From: UBA4717 sp045577925 | GTDB taxonomy: Bacteria > Bacillota > Clostridia > Oscillospirales > CAG-272 | Length of the DNA: 49,958 nucleotides | Direction of reading: 5' to 3' | Assembly (NCBI GenBank): GCA_045577925.1 | Contig: JAZNJH010000020.1 | Coordinates: 1 to 49,958, forward strand | Part shown: positions 33,066-41,667 of the stretch, one piece after another | How positions within the stretch are numbered: the first letter of the stretch is position 1 | How the letters are laid out: every line of letters starts with the position of its first letter | Position numbers and translations under genes: made by a program | Notes under the pieces: generated by a model | Told to the model about the DNA's origin: nothing | Seen by the model: the letters and a program-made list of their open reading frames with translations, nothing else | The model's database searches: none

Positions 33066-33785
33066 ATGATGCAAGAGAGAACGGGTGAGATCAGACGAAA
33101 CACTTTAAGTGAACAAATACTCGATTCTGTTCTTGATATGATAAAAAATGACGGTTACGCTATAGGTGACAAGCTTTTTACCGAAAAGGAAATTGCCGAG
33201 AGACTTGGAGTAGGCCGCAACAGTGTTCGTGAAGCAATGAAAACTCTAAATATGGCAGGGATAACAGAGTCAACTGCCGGCAAGGGAACGTTTTTGCTCG
33301 TAAACCCCGATAATATTAACCGTGATGCTTCGGGAATGCTCAACTGTGTTTCAAAATTTTCACTTACAGAGCTTCTTGAAGCAAGGCAGATAATCGAAAC
33401 AGAAGCTGCAGTGCTTGCTACAGAGAGGGCTGTCAAGGACTCAAAAGAGTGGAAAAGCTTCGCTTTATCACACGAACTTTTAGTAAATGCTCTCGAAAAT
33501 AAACTTCCGGATGCATCTTTAAGAGACTTTGAATTCCATGTTTGTCTTATGAAGCTATCGGGAAACTACTTTCTGTATAAAATGCACCAGTCGATAGTGA
33601 GTGACATTCAGAAATCGAAGAAGATAATTACAATTGATTATGAAAACTCCGACAGGGAAGTGGCTGTACATAAAAAGGTTTTTGATGCTATAAACAGCGG
33701 TGACGCTCAACATACACGAGAAGTTATGAGAGCACACTTTGAAAACGTTATGGAATATTGCCGCAAAATTAAAGTAATTGAATAA
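33066..33785 (+). CDS. GntR-family regulator, FadR subfamily
   Basis: 239-aa regulator. Residues about 10-75 are the GntR winged helix (F-T-E-K-E-I-A-E-R-L-G-V-G-R-N-S-V-R-E-A-M near 37-57), followed by an all-helical FCD ligand domain (residues 95-230) with L-L-E-A-R-Q-I-I-E-T-E-A near 102. FCD regulators often sense hexuronates, gluconate or their breakdown products. The aldolase and kinase genes directly downstream make 2-keto-3-deoxygluconate or its phosphate a plausible ligand. Either of two adjacent ATG codons can start the protein; GAAAGG lies upstream. Confidence 0.9.
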   Translation: MMQERTGEIRRNTLSEQILDSVLDMIKNDGYAIGDKLFTEKEIAERLGVGRNSVREAMKTLNMAGITESTAGKGTFLLVNPDNINRDASGMLNCVSKFSLTELLEARQIIETEAAVLATERAVKDSKEWKSFALSHELLVNALENKLPDASLRDFEFHVCLMKLSGNYFLYKMHQSIVSDIQKSKKIITIDYENSDREVAVHKKVFDAINSGDAQHTREVMRAHFENVMEYCRKIKVIE

Positions 33786-33789
33786 TTAA

Positions 33790-33820
33790 AATTAAACGCC
33801 GCTTACGGTGGCGTTTAATT
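33790..33820. repeat. Hairpin between gntR and eda
   Basis: AATTAAACGCC and its exact complement enclose a further partly paired GCTTACGGT. As, not Ts, follow on the + strand, so termination is uncertain. It might be an operator or a weak terminator. Confidence 0.6.
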
Positions 33821-33896
33821 AAAAAGCTTTAAATGTAGGATATTAGGATATTACCGTTATATAAAACTGAACAAAATTATAAAAAGGAGAATACAT

Positions 33897-34457
33897 ATGG
33901 AAAAATTTATACCCGTAGTCGTTATCAAAGAGCTTTCGGAGGTAGATAAGATACTCCCTGCTCTTAAAGCAAACGGTATCAACTTTGCGGAGATCACATT
34001 CCGTACGGCGTGCGCAAAGGAGGCTATAAAGCTTGCGTGCGAAAAATATGCTGATATGAGCATAGGTGCCGGAACCGTCATCAACAAGAAGCAGTGTGAA
34101 GAAGCGCTTGAAGCAGGAGCAGAATTTATTGTCTCCCCCGGTCTTTCTGTTGACGTTGCCAAGCTGTGCAAGGAAAAGAATATACCGTATTATCCGGGCT
34201 GCGTAACACCGACAGAAATAATGCAGGCGCTTGAGCTTGGTATTACAACTGTGAAGTTTTTTCCGGCAAACGTATATGGCGGACTTTCAGCACTCAAGGC
34301 GCTTTCCGCACCTTTTCCGCAGGTAAGATTTATCCCGACAGGAGGCGTTGACAGAAGTAATATTGATGAATTCCTTGCTTTTGATAAAATAGCTGCTATC
34401 GGCGGAAGCTTCTTTGTAAAAGAATCACTTGAAAGAATGGAGAATAACAATGGCTAA
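33897..34457 (+). CDS. eda: KDPG/KHG aldolase
   Basis: 186-aa class I aldolase splitting 2-keto-3-deoxy-6-phosphogluconate to pyruvate and glyceraldehyde 3-phosphate. E-I-T-F-R-T (catalytic glutamate), G-A-G-T-V, P-G-C-V-T-P-T-E and the Schiff-base lysine in V-K-F-F-P-A are all present. It is slightly shorter at the N-terminus than the usual 205-215 residues, but AAAAGGAG is well placed for this ATG. The kinase gene begins inside its last codons (overlap of eight bases), so the pair converts KDG to glycolytic intermediates. Confidence 0.93.
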   Translation: MEKFIPVVVIKELSEVDKILPALKANGINFAEITFRTACAKEAIKLACEKYADMSIGAGTVINKKQCEEALEAGAEFIVSPGLSVDVAKLCKEKNIPYYPGCVTPTEIMQALELGITTVKFFPANVYGGLSALKALSAPFPQVRFIPTGGVDRSNIDEFLAFDKIAAIGGSFFVKESLERMENNNG

Positions 34458-35481
34458 AATAGTAACACTTGGCGAGATAATGCTCAGATTATCCACACCC
34501 GGAAACGAAAGATTTATTCAGGCAGACGAGTTTGACGTCTGCTACGGCGGCGGTGAAGCAAACGTTGCGGTCTCACTCGCTAATTTCGGACACGATGCTG
34601 AATTTGTAACGAAGGTGCCCGAGAATCCTATCGGCGAATGTGCACTTGCCGCACTCAGAAAGCATAACGTAAAGGTTGATAACGTGGCTCACGGCGGTGA
34701 GCGCCTCGGCATATACTTCCTTGAAACAGGCGCATCAATGCGTGCCTCAAACGTTGTATACGACAGAGCACATGCTTCTATTGCTACGGCAGATATCAGC
34801 GACTTTGATTTTGATAAGATATTCAAGGATGCAGACTGGTTCCACTTTACAGGGATTACTCCCGCAATATCCGATAAGGCGGCAGAACTTACAGAAGCTG
34901 CCCTTATAGCTGCAAAGAAGCACGGTGTTAAGGTTTCTGTTGACCTCAATTTCCGCAAAAAGCTCTGGTCAAGCGAAAAGGCGCAAAAGGTTATGACGAA
35001 CCTTATGAAATACGTTGACGTATGTATCGGCAATGAAGAAGATGCCGAAAAGGTACTTGGCTTTAAACCTGAAGAAACAGACGTAACAAGCGGCGAACTG
35101 AACCTTACAGGATATGAAAATATATTCAAGCAGATGGTCGAAAAATTCAACTTCGAATACATTATATCATCACTTCGTGTGTCACGCTCGGCTTCCGATA
35201 ACGGCTGGTCAGCTTGCATCTATTCAAGAGATACAAAAGAATTTTATCATTCCAAAGAATACAGAGCTCATCCGATTGTCGACAGAGTAGGCGGCGGTGA
35301 CAGCTTTGCGGGCGGTACTATATGCGGCTTCCTTGACGGTAAAAACTTCAAGGATGCGCTCGAATTCGGTGTAGCCGCATCCGCACTCAAACATACTATC
35401 CCCGGTGACTTCAACCTTGTAACACGTTCTGAGGTCGAAGCTTTAGCCGGTGGCGACGGCTCCGGTAGAGTTCAGAGGTAA
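34450..35481 (+). CDS. kdgK: 2-keto-3-deoxygluconate kinase (PfkB family)
   Basis: 343-aa PfkB-type carbohydrate kinase. G-E-I-M-L-R-L at the N-terminus, the Y-G-G-G-E-A-N-V-A-V block near 30, V-D-L-N-F-R-K near 160 and the G-G-G-D-S-F-A-G-G motif (catalytic aspartate) near 280 fit KDG kinase. It makes KDPG for the aldolase encoded just upstream, and the gene order eda-kdgK is common. The in-frame ATG at 34429 would extend further into eda; ATG 34450, with GGAGAA upstream, is preferred. A strong terminator follows. Confidence 0.88.
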   Translation: MAKIVTLGEIMLRLSTPGNERFIQADEFDVCYGGGEANVAVSLANFGHDAEFVTKVPENPIGECALAALRKHNVKVDNVAHGGERLGIYFLETGASMRASNVVYDRAHASIATADISDFDFDKIFKDADWFHFTGITPAISDKAAELTEAALIAAKKHGVKVSVDLNFRKKLWSSEKAQKVMTNLMKYVDVCIGNEEDAEKVLGFKPEETDVTSGELNLTGYENIFKQMVEKFNFEYIISSLRVSRSASDNGWSACIYSRDTKEFYHSKEYRAHPIVDRVGGGDSFAGGTICGFLDGKNFKDALEFGVAASALKHTIPGDFNLVTRSEVEALAGGDGSGRVQR

Positions 35482-35493
35482 TGCTTATTTTTT

Positions 35494-35531
35494 ACGAGGG
35501 GAACACTTTTTATAAAAAGTGTTCCCCTCGT
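35494..35531. terminator. 38-bp perfect palindrome, terminator of eda-kdgK
   Basis: ACGAGGGGAACACTTTTTA is followed immediately by its exact reverse complement. As RNA it would form a very stable stem with a small A/U loop. A classical U-tract is lacking on the outside (GTGCTCCCC follows), so it may end transcription inefficiently or serve another purpose. Confidence 0.7.
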
Positions 35532-35893
35532 GCTCCCCTCACAAAAACTTTTAGGGATGGGAAATCGGAATCGTTTGTCTGAAATCTGGGGAAGAACTGA
35601 CAATACGATTGTATAAGGCGAAAGTAGGTAAGCAGGCTAAAAGCGCGATTATTAAGAAGCGCGAAAAGATAAAAGTAGTATATGTAACGAGAAATTCTTA
35701 CAGAGAAAGAAGGGTGGGAGGGGATACAAAAGGGGGAACCGCGTTTGGTTCCCCTTTTGCGCGTCTTTGGTCACTTTCTGCGCGTGCAGAAAGCGACTGC
35801 GCCGCAAGGCAAGATGAACGGTTTTATAAAACTTAATCAATGTATATAACACACCTGCTACCAACATTTTTTCACAAATTTTACTTCACCCCC
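35532..35893. other. Gene-free region with repeat-like hairpins
   Basis: No supported gene lies here. A hairpin at 35728-35758 pairs AAAAGGGG-GAACC with GGTTCCCCTTTT (one bulge), and another at 35774-35793 pairs CTTTCTGC with GCAGAAAG around GCGT. The G-rich then palindromic pattern echoes the GGGGAAC core of the 35494 palindrome, suggesting related dispersed intergenic repeats. Confidence 0.6.
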
Positions 35894-35922
35894 TTGCAAA
35901 ACATCTTCAAATATGATAAAAT
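35894..35922 (+). promoter_or_regulatory. Promoter of the candidate small RNA
   Basis: TTGCAA and TAAAAT are 17 bases apart with TGA before the -10 box. Transcription should begin near 35929, exactly where the closing stem of the RNA begins. Confidence 0.75.
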
Positions 35923-35928
35923 ATGCTC

Positions 35929-36102
35929 GCTACATACTTTAATTTAATAACTTGCATAAATAGGGGATACGCTATATTGGTAAAAGCGTATACTCTTGTT
36001 TCGTCATACCCTTATTTTGTAAGTTATGATGAAGTGTGTAGCAACATTGGAAACAGAGTCACTGCGTTTTTCGGTGCGTGGCTCAGGCTACGCACTTTTT
36101 TT
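35929..36102 (+). ncRNA. Candidate independently transcribed structured RNA, about 170 nt
   Basis: Nested pairings form one long irregular hairpin: GCTACATACTT (35929) with AAGTGTGTAGC (36032), ATAACTT (35947) with AAGTTAT (36021), AAATA-GGG (35958) with CCC-T-TATTT (36009), and ATACGC (35967) with GCGTAT (35986). A 17-nt one-sided bulge interrupts it. Transcription ends at GTGCGTGGC-TCAG-GCTACGCAC followed by seven Ts. No ribosome site or convincing frame is present. Size, own promoter and a long bulged hairpin recall 6S RNA, but I cannot confirm the class. It does not show the SRP RNA loop. Confidence 0.6.
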
Positions 36103-36143
36103 CTATATTTTTCAAAATTTTTGAAGTGTTTTTGAAAATTCTG

Positions 36144-36172
36144 TTGACAAATATATGTAGATATGTTATCAT
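36144..36172 (+). promoter_or_regulatory. Promoter of the ytrA-type operon
   Basis: A consensus TTGACA and TATCAT are separated by 17 bases. The operator begins three bases after the -10 box. Confidence 0.85.
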
Positions 36173-36174
36173 AC

Positions 36175-36201
36175 AAGTGTACTATTACAGATAGTACACT
36201 T
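36175..36201. promoter_or_regulatory. YtrA-type operator
   Basis: AAGTGTACTA and TAGTACACTT form a perfect 10-base inverted repeat around a 7-base centre, over the transcription start. It fits the inverted TGTA..TACA pattern of YtrA-subfamily GntR repressors and precedes such a gene, so autorepression of the operon is likely. Confidence 0.8.
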
Positions 36202-36232
36202 AATACCAAATGGTGGAAAGGGAAAATGCAGT

Positions 36233-36598
36233 ATGATAACAGTAGATCTGAAATCACGCATACCTATCTATGAGCAGATTGTGGACTCTGTAAAATCCGC
36301 AATACTGTCGGGCGTACTTCTGCCCGATGAGCAGCTGCCTGCTGTGCGCAAGCTTGCAGTAGAGCTCGCCATAAATCCCAATACCATTCAAAAGGCTTAT
36401 ACGATTCTTGAAACGCAGAACATAGTCTACTCGCTTCCGGGGCGGGGAAGCTTTGTTTCTCACGACACACAAGCACTTTTTGATGCACACCACGCAAGGA
36501 TTATAAGTGACCTCAAAAGGTGTCTTGAAGAAGCCCGAAAAAGCGGTATTGCAAGAGATGAAATAGAAGCTCTTGCAGATAAATTCTGGGATAAGTAA
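36233..36598 (+). CDS. GntR-family regulator, YtrA subfamily
   Basis: 121-aa regulator with an N-terminal winged helix (I-P-I-Y-E-Q-I-V-D-S-V at 10-20, L-A-I-N-P-N-T-I-Q-K-A-Y near 54-65, L-P-G-R-G-S-F-V near 75) and only a short helical tail. That size and tail define the YtrA subfamily, whose members repress ABC-transporter operons and are often relieved by cell-envelope-active compounds. The operator just upstream supports autoregulation. The start follows a weak ribosome site (GGAAAGGG). The ABC ATPase gene begins 41 bases later. Confidence 0.92.
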   Translation: MITVDLKSRIPIYEQIVDSVKSAILSGVLLPDEQLPAVRKLAVELAINPNTIQKAYTILETQNIVYSLPGRGSFVSHDTQALFDAHHARIISDLKRCLEEARKSGIARDEIEALADKFWDK

Positions 36599-36639
36599 AT
36601 AAGAAATGGGAATAACTCCCGATTCGGAAAGGATCAGGT

Positions 36640-37545
36640 ATGATTGAAGTAAACAGCGTGACCAAAAAGTATGATAACTTTGTGTCACTTGATAACGTCA
36701 GCTTTAAGGTAAAAGACGGCTCAATATTCGGGCTTATCGGCTCAAACGGCTCGGGTAAGTCGACGCTTCTTCGTATAATGTGCGGAGTTTTTGAGCCGAA
36801 TATCGGAGAAGTGCTCTACGACGGGGCGCCCGTATATGAAAATGAGGCAGTAAAGCGCTCGATAGTGTATCTTTCGGACGAAAGCTTTTTTAAGCCTCAT
36901 TCAACTGTGAACGATATACGTTCGCTTTATAAAAGTATATGGCCCACGTTTTCTGATGATAAGTTTTATAAGCTTCGTGACGCTTTTGGTCTTGACATAA
37001 ACACTAAAATCGGTAAATTTTCAAAAGGTATGCAAAAGCAGGCGGCGGTACTGTTATCGCTTTCCGTGTGCCCTAAGTATTTACTTTGTGACGAAACCTT
37101 TGACGGACTTGACCCCGTTATGCGCAAACTTGTGAAAACGATCATCGCAGACGAGGTTGCAGCAGGGAATATAACACCGATAATTGCATCACATAACCTC
37201 TCAGAGCTTGAGGATTTCTGCGACCATATCGCGCTTTTACACAAGAGCGATCTTGTAATTGAAGCTGATCTTGATGATATCAAGCTTGGCATACACAGAC
37301 TTCAGGCGGTGTTCGAAGATGAAATTACGCCCGAGGACTTTCCAGAGCTTGAAATATCGGCATTCGAGCGCCGCGGCAGACTTACAAGCTTTATAGTGCG
37401 CGGAAGTGACGATATGATAATGCGTATAATCGGCGAAAAGTCTCCTGTTTATTCAGAGCTTTTACCGCTTAGCCTTGATGAAATATTTATAAGTGAAATG
37501 GAGGGTAAGGGTTATGACTTTACAAAGCTCGACATCGGCAGATAA
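36640..37545 (+). CDS. ABC transporter ATP-binding protein (YtrB-like)
   Basis: 301-aa ABC ATPase. Walker A is G-S-N-G-S-G-K-S-T with K40. The signature is F-S-K-G-M-Q-K-Q rather than LSGGQ, as in many ABC-2 export ATPases. Walker B is Y-L-L-C-D-E-T-F-D-G-L-D, and the switch histidine is in A-S-H-N-L. A C-terminal domain of about 90 residues follows. It should energise the membrane protein encoded next, whose start lies 32 bases inside this gene. It is not of the MalK type and lacks the MalK regulatory domain. Confidence 0.93.
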   Translation: MIEVNSVTKKYDNFVSLDNVSFKVKDGSIFGLIGSNGSGKSTLLRIMCGVFEPNIGEVLYDGAPVYENEAVKRSIVYLSDESFFKPHSTVNDIRSLYKSIWPTFSDDKFYKLRDAFGLDINTKIGKFSKGMQKQAAVLLSLSVCPKYLLCDETFDGLDPVMRKLVKTIIADEVAAGNITPIIASHNLSELEDFCDHIALLHKSDLVIEADLDDIKLGIHRLQAVFEDEITPEDFPELEISAFERRGRLTSFIVRGSDDMIMRIIGEKSPVYSELLPLSLDEIFISEMEGKGYDFTKLDIGR

Positions 37546-39742
37546 GAACAATAATCTGAAATATTTGCTTGGTACTTTGAAAAGAAGCTGGACTCAATGT
37601 GTAATAAATTTCGTCGTAACCTTCTTTTTAGGACCTGTACTTTTATTACTTGTTACCAACTCCTACAATGATACGATATATCGTCATAAAAATATATCCG
37701 GACTTGTTGATACTATTGGCTCAACGTATTCATTTTACTGCGTTATTGCGGCGATACTCGCCGTTATAAGCGCAATAGTAGCATTTAACTACTTAAACTC
37801 GCGTGTGAGCGTTAACTTTTACCACAGTCTGCCGTTCAAACGCACGAGAATGTTTTTAACGAATTATTTTTCAGGCGTATTCTCGTTTCTTGTCGGCTTT
37901 GGATTAAACTATATCATTTGCATTATTATTCCGGCGGCATGTGATATGGGATTTAGCGAATGCTTCCCGATAATCACGTCTGTGTTTTTAAATTCGCTCT
38001 TATATTTTATATTCATTTATTCATTAACCGTACTTATAGGCATGACCACAGGTCTTGCGGCAGTTGGGTGGCTTATGACTATTGCGGCTGTTGCAATACT
38101 TCCTGCGATAAAGGTTTGTGTTAATGCGCTTAAAGGCTTTTATTCGTCAAATTTCTGGATAGATTATTTCCTTGAGTATGAAAAGTTTTTGCCAACCTCT
38201 CCTGTTGTTATACTTTTTGAGAACGATGCTTTCAGCATTAAGTCACTAATAGTTATACTTATCCTCACAGTAGCATTTACAGCGGGTGCGCTTGTGCTGT
38301 ATCATTACAGACTCAGCGAGAAATCTGGCAATCCGTTCGTTTTCACGCGCTTTGCTTCCTTTGTAAAGTATGCTATCATGTTTCCGGTATCAATGGGATT
38401 TGCTATTATATTCGGGTATATGGGAGACAGCAACTTTTTCTGGGTACTGTTTGGCTCGATAAGCGGTTCAGTTCTTGCCTGGATGGTAATGAATTCAATA
38501 ATTGCAAAAAGCGCAAGGTCGATGTTTACCGCAGTCAAAGGAATGGTTATATTTACAGTTATCGTAACGCTGTTCAATTCCTGTCTTGTGCTCGCAACAG
38601 AGTCTGTTGATAACTTCATACTTGATCATAAAGCGCTTGTTTCTTCAGTATCCGTTGAAATTGACGGACACGGAAAAATGGCACGCTACACTTTTAAGGA
38701 CGATGAAAATATCGGCGCTTTACTTGAAATTATCAATGACAGTAAGTCAGACGGACTGCTTGGTTCCGGATATGCTGATGCTGAAATATACGATAAGATT
38801 TACGAAAAAGAATACAATATAACGATTAACGGCAAAGAATACTATATCGGACAGCCGGGTACGGACAGATTAAGGGTTCGTGCAGCCGTTAAAACGTATT
38901 TTGGCTATGAAATAGCTCGCAATTTCAGCATTACAGACAGAATGCTTGATGAAAACAATAATCTGTACAATTACTTTGAAGAGCTTGAAAAATTAGCAAA
39001 CAGCGAAGAATACAAAAACGAGCTTCTTGCAAAAATCGAGGCAGTTGATGAAAGCTATCGTTTCTATGTATCGCTTGAGCCTAATATGATAAAGGACGGC
39101 AAGCTCATGCTTACGAGAAACTATGATTCGCCGGGCGTTATCAACAATTATTCAAATAACCGCTACAACAAAGAGTGCGAAGACTTGTTGAAAGCATACA
39201 GAAAAGACGCTTTGAATATAAGCTTTGAGCACTACAATGCGCCGGTTATCGGAGAAATTCAGCTCAGGGATGATAACTATACTTCTTACGTATATCTTCC
39301 GATTACGGTTAATTTTACAAACACTCTTGAATATCTTAAAGAGTGTGGTATAATTAACGGTGTAGACTATGCATATGATGTTGCACAGGCTATTGACACC
39401 GTTTATATCTACGATTATTATACCGATAAGATAATGACGGTGAAAAACGAAGCAGAGAAGCTTCAGATATTCAAGAGCGTTGATACATATGATATCTATA
39501 CGCAGTATTCATCGTACTTTAATACTGTTGACCACAGATACAGAGTGTTCTATCCCGTAGAAGTAATAGAGGAACATTACTATAACAAATCAGAGTCGTA
39601 TGGCTTTTATGAGGTAACGATCGAAGAAGCTGATACTGTGGTTCAGTATACAACCGAAAGCACTATAAATTCGGGTACTGCTCGCTGTGAATTCATATCA
39701 GGAAAAGTGCCTGCGTTCGTTGAAGCATATTTCGCAAAGTAA
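37514..39742 (+). CDS. Large ABC-2-type permease with extracytoplasmic domain
   Basis: 742-aa protein. Residues about 25-350 contain roughly eight hydrophobic spans with an ABC-2-like N-terminal domain (F-Y-H-S-L-P-F-K-R near 105 is a typical cytoplasmic turn in such permeases). The remaining 390 residues are polar, Asn/Tyr/Glu-rich and probably outside. No named domain was recognised with certainty in that part. GGAGGGTAAGG lies before ATG 37514; the in-frame ATG at 37493 overlaps further into the ATPase and is less likely. It pairs with the ATPase before it. Confidence 0.85.
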   Translation: MTLQSSTSADKNNNLKYLLGTLKRSWTQCVINFVVTFFLGPVLLLLVTNSYNDTIYRHKNISGLVDTIGSTYSFYCVIAAILAVISAIVAFNYLNSRVSVNFYHSLPFKRTRMFLTNYFSGVFSFLVGFGLNYIICIIIPAACDMGFSECFPIITSVFLNSLLYFIFIYSLTVLIGMTTGLAAVGWLMTIAAVAILPAIKVCVNALKGFYSSNFWIDYFLEYEKFLPTSPVVILFENDAFSIKSLIVILILTVAFTAGALVLYHYRLSEKSGNPFVFTRFASFVKYAIMFPVSMGFAIIFGYMGDSNFFWVLFGSISGSVLAWMVMNSIIAKSARSMFTAVKGMVIFTVIVTLFNSCLVLATESVDNFILDHKALVSSVSVEIDGHGKMARYTFKDDENIGALLEIINDSKSDGLLGSGYADAEIYDKIYEKEYNITINGKEYYIGQPGTDRLRVRAAVKTYFGYEIARNFSITDRMLDENNNLYNYFEELEKLANSEEYKNELLAKIEAVDESYRFYVSLEPNMIKDGKLMLTRNYDSPGVINNYSNNRYNKECEDLLKAYRKDALNISFEHYNAPVIGEIQLRDDNYTSYVYLPITVNFTNTLEYLKECGIINGVDYAYDVAQAIDTVYIYDYYTDKIMTVKNEAEKLQIFKSVDTYDIYTQYSSYFNTVDHRYRVFYPVEVIEEHYYNKSESYGFYEVTIEEADTVVQYTTESTINSGTARCEFISGKVPAFVEAYFAK

Positions 39743-39755
39743 GTATTAAAAATGT

Positions 39756-39776
39756 CGGGGGATAACAGATCCCCCG
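39756..39776 (+). other. Intercistronic hairpin inside the operon
   Basis: CGGGGGAT-AACAG-ATCCCCCG is a perfect 8-bp GC-rich stem. It is followed by GCAAAACAAAG, not a T-run, so it is more likely an mRNA processing or stability element than a terminator. Confidence 0.65.
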
Positions 39777-39798
39777 GCAAAACAAAGAGAGAAAAGCT

Positions 39799-40692
39799 AT
39801 GCAAAAAGAAAAAAAGCAAGTAAACAAAAGAGAGAGAAGCGAGAGGCTTAAAACCTCTCTGTTTATACTGCCGGGCTTTATCGGAGTGGCGGTCTTTTTC
39901 CTGTTGCCGTTTTTCATAGTTATATACTACTCGATGATAGATAATCCGATAAGCGCTGAGTTTGTTTGGTTTGATAACTTTATAGCTCTTTTCAATAACG
40001 GCTCGTTTAAGCTTGCGGCAAAAAACACGGTACTTTTCACATCTCTTGCCCTGCCGCTTGCAATAATAATACCGCTTTTGCTTGCAACGATTCTGATGAA
40101 CAAGATCCCCGGCAAAAGCTTTTTCAGAACGGTGCTTATAAGCCCTCTCATGGTACCAACGGCATCGATAATACTCATATTTGAAGTAATATTCAACTAC
40201 AACGGCGCGCTCAATGCAGCACTCTTGCCGTTTGGCTTTGAAGCGATAGACTGGATGCGTGGCGAGTTTTCACGTTACATAGTAATACTGTTATATTTAT
40301 GGAAGAATATCGGATACAATATGATCCTTTTTATGGCGGCGATTGCCGCAATACCAAAGGACATGCTTGACGCGGCAAGCATAGACGGTGCAACGGGCTT
40401 GAAAACGTTTTCCAAGATAAAGCTTCCGTATCTTTCTTCAACGATACTTTTCGTTGGCCTGCTTTCGCTGATAAATTCCTTTAAGGTATTCAGAGAGGTT
40501 TACCTTTTAACAGGAAATTATCCGAATGAAAACCTCTATATGCTGCAGCATTTTATGAATAACACGTTCCAGCGTCTTGATTATCAGAAGATGTCGTCTG
40601 CGGCAATCATAATGTGTATTGTAATGATAATAATAATCGGTCTTCTGATGTGGATAGATGCCAGATTCGGTAAAGACCTTGAGGCAGACTAA
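39799..40692 (+). CDS. MalF/UgpA-like sugar ABC permease
   Basis: 297-aa inner-membrane component of a carbohydrate-type ABC importer with six spans. The EAA loop is clear near residue 195: M-L-D-A-A-S-I-D-G-A-T-G-L-K-T-F-S-K-I-K-L-P, the contact site for a MalK/MsiK-type ATPase. No such ATPase is encoded in the operon, so one from elsewhere is needed or the ATPase at 36640 is used in an unusual way. AGAGAGAAAAGC precedes the ATG. The N-terminus is notably basic and charged (K-E-K-K-Q-V-N-K-R-E-R). Confidence 0.92.
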   Translation: MQKEKKQVNKRERSERLKTSLFILPGFIGVAVFFLLPFFIVIYYSMIDNPISAEFVWFDNFIALFNNGSFKLAAKNTVLFTSLALPLAIIIPLLLATILMNKIPGKSFFRTVLISPLMVPTASIILIFEVIFNYNGALNAALLPFGFEAIDWMRGEFSRYIVILLYLWKNIGYNMILFMAAIAAIPKDMLDAASIDGATGLKTFSKIKLPYLSSTILFVGLLSLINSFKVFREVYLLTGNYPNENLYMLQHFMNNTFQRLDYQKMSSAAIIMCIVMIIIIGLLMWIDARFGKDLEAD

Positions 40693-40705
40693 GGGGAGGG
40701 TATAG

Positions 40706-41650
40706 ATGAAAAAAGAAATTATATCCGATCCCGTAATGCTGAAAGCCGCACGTACCAAACGGCTTTCCAAAATCAGGCGCATGGCATATATAACGGCAGC
40801 GCTTATCATGCTTTCTGCTCTTGCGGTAGTGATAATAACCCCGATACTTCTGACGATAACGAACTCGTTTATGTCTTCGTCGGAGATATCGTCAAATTAC
40901 GGCAAGGTGTTTTCATCATTAACGTCTAAAGAGGGAAGTACGTTTATATCGGAAAGCGTAAATTTAAAGCTTATTCCCGACAACGTGGTTTTCGATCAGT
41001 TTTCAACGATACTGATAAAAAGCCCGAAATACATACTCAAATTCTGGAACTCGCTTTTATACTGCGTGCCGATAGTTGTTTTTCAGCTTGTTGTTGCACT
41101 TGGTGCGGCATACGGTTTTTCCAGATTCCAAAAAGGCGCGCGCGCGATACTTTTCTTTGTATATATCATACTGATGCTTATGCCGTATCAGGTAACGCTT
41201 GTGCCTAACTTTATAGTGGCAGATAAGCTCGGGCTTTTAAACACAAGGTGGGCGATAATACTACCCGGTGTATTTTCCCCATTTGCAGTTTTTATTCTGA
41301 CAAGGTTTATGAAGCGCATACCTGCATCGGTTATAGAAGCGGCAAAGCTTGACGGTGCAGGAGAATGGAGAATATTCAGGCATATATGCGTTCCCATGTC
41401 GTCAAGTATAATATATTCTGTTGCAATACTTATATTTATCGATTATTGGAACATGGTTGAACAGCCGCTTATAATGCTTTCGGATCCCGAAACCCATCCG
41501 CTATCGGTATTCTTGTCAAATCTGAATACGGCAGACACGGGTATCGCGTTTGCGGCGGCAACAGTTTATATGGTTTTGCCGATGCTCATATTCTTATACA
41601 GTGAAGATTATCTTGTCGAAGGAATATCATATTCCGGCGGTATCAAGTAA
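40706..41650 (+). CDS. MalG/UgpE-like sugar ABC permease
   Basis: 314-aa partner permease with six spans and the EAA loop V-I-E-A-A-K-L-D-G-A-G-E-W-R-I-F-R-H-I near residue 212. An extra loop of about 60 residues (S-S-S-E-I-S-S-N-Y to N-V-V-F-D-Q-F) follows the first span, as in several clostridial MalG-like proteins. It begins 13 bases after the MalF-like gene with AAGGGGAGGG upstream, so the two are made together and should form the channel for the substrate held by the lipoprotein at 44855. Confidence 0.92.
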   Translation: MKKEIISDPVMLKAARTKRLSKIRRMAYITAALIMLSALAVVIITPILLTITNSFMSSSEISSNYGKVFSSLTSKEGSTFISESVNLKLIPDNVVFDQFSTILIKSPKYILKFWNSLLYCVPIVVFQLVVALGAAYGFSRFQKGARAILFFVYIILMLMPYQVTLVPNFIVADKLGLLNTRWAIILPGVFSPFAVFILTRFMKRIPASVIEAAKLDGAGEWRIFRHICVPMSSSIIYSVAILIFIDYWNMVEQPLIMLSDPETHPLSVFLSNLNTADTGIAFAAATVYMVLPMLIFLYSEDYLVEGISYSGGIK

Positions 41651-41667
41651 ACAGAAAGGCGTTAAAA

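Noticed and set aside
35609..35836. 75-codon open frame on the + strand
   Set aside because: TTG start without ribosome site, low-complexity basic translation, and it runs through palindromic repeats.
35929..36102. SRP RNA, tmRNA or RNase P RNA
   Set aside because: The SRP GGAA-type loop, a tRNA-like domain and the RNase P core are absent.
36640..37545. MalK-type ATPase for the MalF/MalG-like permeases
   Set aside because: The signature F-S-K-G-M-Q-K-Q and missing regulatory domain point to an ABC-2 exporter ATPase.
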